Source: Isachenkonia alkalipeptolytica (GTDB lineage: Bacteria > Bacillota > Clostridia > Peptostreptococcales > T1SED10-28). From it: DNA of 64,000 nucleotides. Position numbers and translations under genes: made by a program. Shown one piece after another: positions 62,965 to 64,000 of this stretch. The DNA lies in NCBI RefSeq assembly GCF_009910325.1, contig NZ_SUMG01000011.1, positions 1 through 64,000 of the forward strand, given 5' to 3'. Within the stretch, counting starts at the first letter, position 1. Every line of letters begins with the position of its first letter. The notes beneath the pieces were generated by a model. It was not told the DNA's origin and ran no database searches. It saw nothing but the letters and a program-made list of their open reading frames with translations.

Positions 62965-63786
62965 TTATACTTTTGATTTTTCAAAATTATCATGAGCTTT
63001 GCTAACAACTCGTTCTACATTATCTTCTGTGGTACTCTTCTCCCAATAATCATTTTGATTTTGTAGATAAGCTAAAAACTCCATATTTCCCTTTGGCCCC
63101 TGAATTGGGGAGAAGGATAATTGAGCAATACCAATATTTTCTTCCTGTATAAAGTCTATAACTTTAATAAGCACTTCCCTGTGAGTTTGAGGATTCCGGA
63201 TCACACCGTTTTTACCGACTTTTCCTCGGCCAGCTTCAAATTGTGGCTTGATTAACACAACCATACATCCATTTTCCTTTAAAAGTTTTTTTGCAACAGG
63301 CAATACCAGTTTTAATGAAATAAAAGAAACATCTACACTGATAAAATCAGCTTTTTCTTTAATATCCGCTAAAGTCACATGTCGAATGTTGGTCCGCTCC
63401 ATTACCACCACTCGCGGGTCTTGCCTCAGTTTATAAGCCAACTGTCCATAGCCCACATCAATAGAAAAAACTTTTCTAGCACCTTCTTGCAACATACAGT
63501 CCGTAAAGCCTCCAGTGGAAGAACCGATATCAAGACAAACAGTATTTGACAAGTCAAGCCCAAACTCTTCCACTGCTTTCTTTAGTTTCAACCCCCCACG
63601 ACTTACAAAGGGCAGGGATTTTCCTTTGATATCAATGGAAGCTTCTGGAGCTACTTTCATTCCAGGTTTATCACAACGTTGTCCATCAACAAAGACTGTC
63701 CCGGACATGATCCTTCGCTTTGCTTTTTCCCGGCTATCCAATAAGCCTTTGTCCACTAATAGAATATCCAACCGTTCTTTTTTCAT
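62965..63786 (-). CDS. tlyA: TlyA-family rRNA 2'-O-methyltransferase
   Basis: The 273-residue protein has an N-terminal S4 domain (ERLDILLVDKGLLDSREKAKRRI at the start), then an FtsJ-like methyltransferase domain with the SAM motif LDIGSSTGGFTDCML near 86-100. The catalytic tetrad region DVSFISLKLVLP is present. Relatives 2'-O-methylate 16S and 23S rRNA. GGAGAGAAGG precedes the ATG, 11 bases after dxs. Confidence 0.94.
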   Translation of the reverse strand: MKKERLDILLVDKGLLDSREKAKRRIMSGTVFVDGQRCDKPGMKVAPEASIDIKGKSLPFVSRGGLKLKKAVEEFGLDLSNTVCLDIGSSTGGFTDCMLQEGARKVFSIDVGYGQLAYKLRQDPRVVVMERTNIRHVTLADIKEKADFISVDVSFISLKLVLPVAKKLLKENGCMVVLIKPQFEAGRGKVGKNGVIRNPQTHREVLIKVIDFIQEENIGIAQLSFSPIQGPKGNMEFLAYLQNQNDYWEKSTTEDNVERVVSKAHDNFEKSKV

Positions 63787-63797
63787 AACCTTCTCTC

Positions 63798-64000
63798 CTA
63801 TTTCATAAAAGACTTAACATTTCTTAACTTTGGTCGAGCATCGGATAGAATCTTATTTGCTATGGCCTCTGCATCCATTCCGTACTCTTGATAAATTTCA
63901 CTGATGGAGCCTTGATGAATAAAATGGTCCGGGTATCCAAACCGGTATACCGGTTTGGAAATTTGATGCTCATTAAGAACTTGGACAATGTGACTTCCTA
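63798..64000 (-). CDS. dxs: 1-deoxy-D-xylulose-5-phosphate synthase, C-terminal fragment
   Basis: The last 66 codons of a gene that runs off the right edge; it ends at a TAG (63798-63800). The translation includes PVYRFGYPDHFIHQGS and EIYQEYGMDAEAIANKI, matching the C-terminal transketolase domain of Dxs. dxs-tlyA-argR-recN is a common Firmicutes order, and ispH of the same pathway lies at 42982. Only the tail is visible. Confidence 0.88.
   Translation of the reverse strand, partial: GSHIVQVLNEHQISKPVYRFGYPDHFIHQGSISEIYQEYGMDAEAIANKILSDARPKLRNVKSFMK

Noticed and set aside
1-64000. CRISPR arrays, rRNA, tRNA, riboswitch or T-box leaders
   Set aside because: I looked in every gap and saw no regular spacer-repeat array, no cloverleaf or rRNA sequence and no leader long enough with a recognisable riboswitch; the asnS and glyA leaders are too short for a T-box or glycine riboswitch.

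Overview
The window looks like the chromosome of a low-GC, anaerobic, amino-acid-fermenting Clostridia member related to the Clostridium sticklandii / Alkaliphilus / Tindallia type. The evidence is a complete oxidative ornithine pathway (ord, ortA, ortB, oraS, oraE, a GlmL-like protein, orr), a ferredoxin-linked 2-oxoacid oxidoreductase, sigma-54-controlled catabolic operons, spo0A, and frequent TTG starts behind strong AGGAGG ribosome binding sites. The genus cannot be fixed from this sequence alone. No rRNA, tRNA, CRISPR array or prophage was seen. The only mobile-element traces are a possible insertion-sequence end at the left edge and a lone tyrosine recombinase next to lexA.

Layout. 1-120: three copies of an 18-bp repeat, possibly an IS terminus. 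162-1552: glyA with its own promoter and terminator. 1573-11235: a RocR-like sigma-54 activator, a candidate enhancer region, a good -24/-12 promoter and the seven-gene ornithine operon, closed by a terminator. 11268-19775: ltaE, two PHP phosphoesterase genes flanking rarA, a class I aminotransferase, purB and asnS. 19830-25215: a CBS-PAS-AAA+ sigma-54 activator followed by a second clear -24/-12 promoter and a five-gene iron-sulfur flavoprotein amine dehydrogenase cassette (HcnABC / dye-linked proline dehydrogenase type). 25216-25780: a 565-bp AT-rich gap with hairpins. 25781-27721: tyrosine recombinase and lexA with an SOS-type box. 27765-36154 (minus strand): miaB-mutS-mutL-miaA-ynbB. 36429-37625: a second aminotransferase. 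37787-44623 (minus): cmk-ispH-S1-cheR and three tandem M42 aminopeptidases. 44642-48337 (minus): korDABC and an RpiR regulator. 48561-55869 (minus): a DHH-CBS-tRNA nucleotidyltransferase fusion, scpA, scpB, rluB, a small unknown gene, mnmM and an oadA-like carboxyltransferase. 55892-64000 (minus): dxs (partial)-tlyA-argR-recN-spo0A-nudF-xerD-deoB-pdp.

How it works together. Ornithine is racemised (Orr), rearranged by the B12/PLP aminomutase (OraSE, probably kept active by the GlmL-like ATPase), oxidised (Ord) and cleaved by CoA (OrtAB) to alanine and acetyl-CoA. A separate sigma-54 regulon appears to oxidise a secondary amine or imino acid. Both operons are preceded by their own enhancer-binding protein and carry inverted or repeated motifs at enhancer distance. 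Threonine aldolase, GlyA, aminotransferases, the 2-oxoacid:ferredoxin oxidoreductase and the M42 peptidases fit a peptide- and amino-acid-fermenting life. The rest is conserved housekeeping, with some departures from the usual gene order: no spoIVB between recN and spo0A, no hfq after miaA, and IspH and S1 as separate genes.
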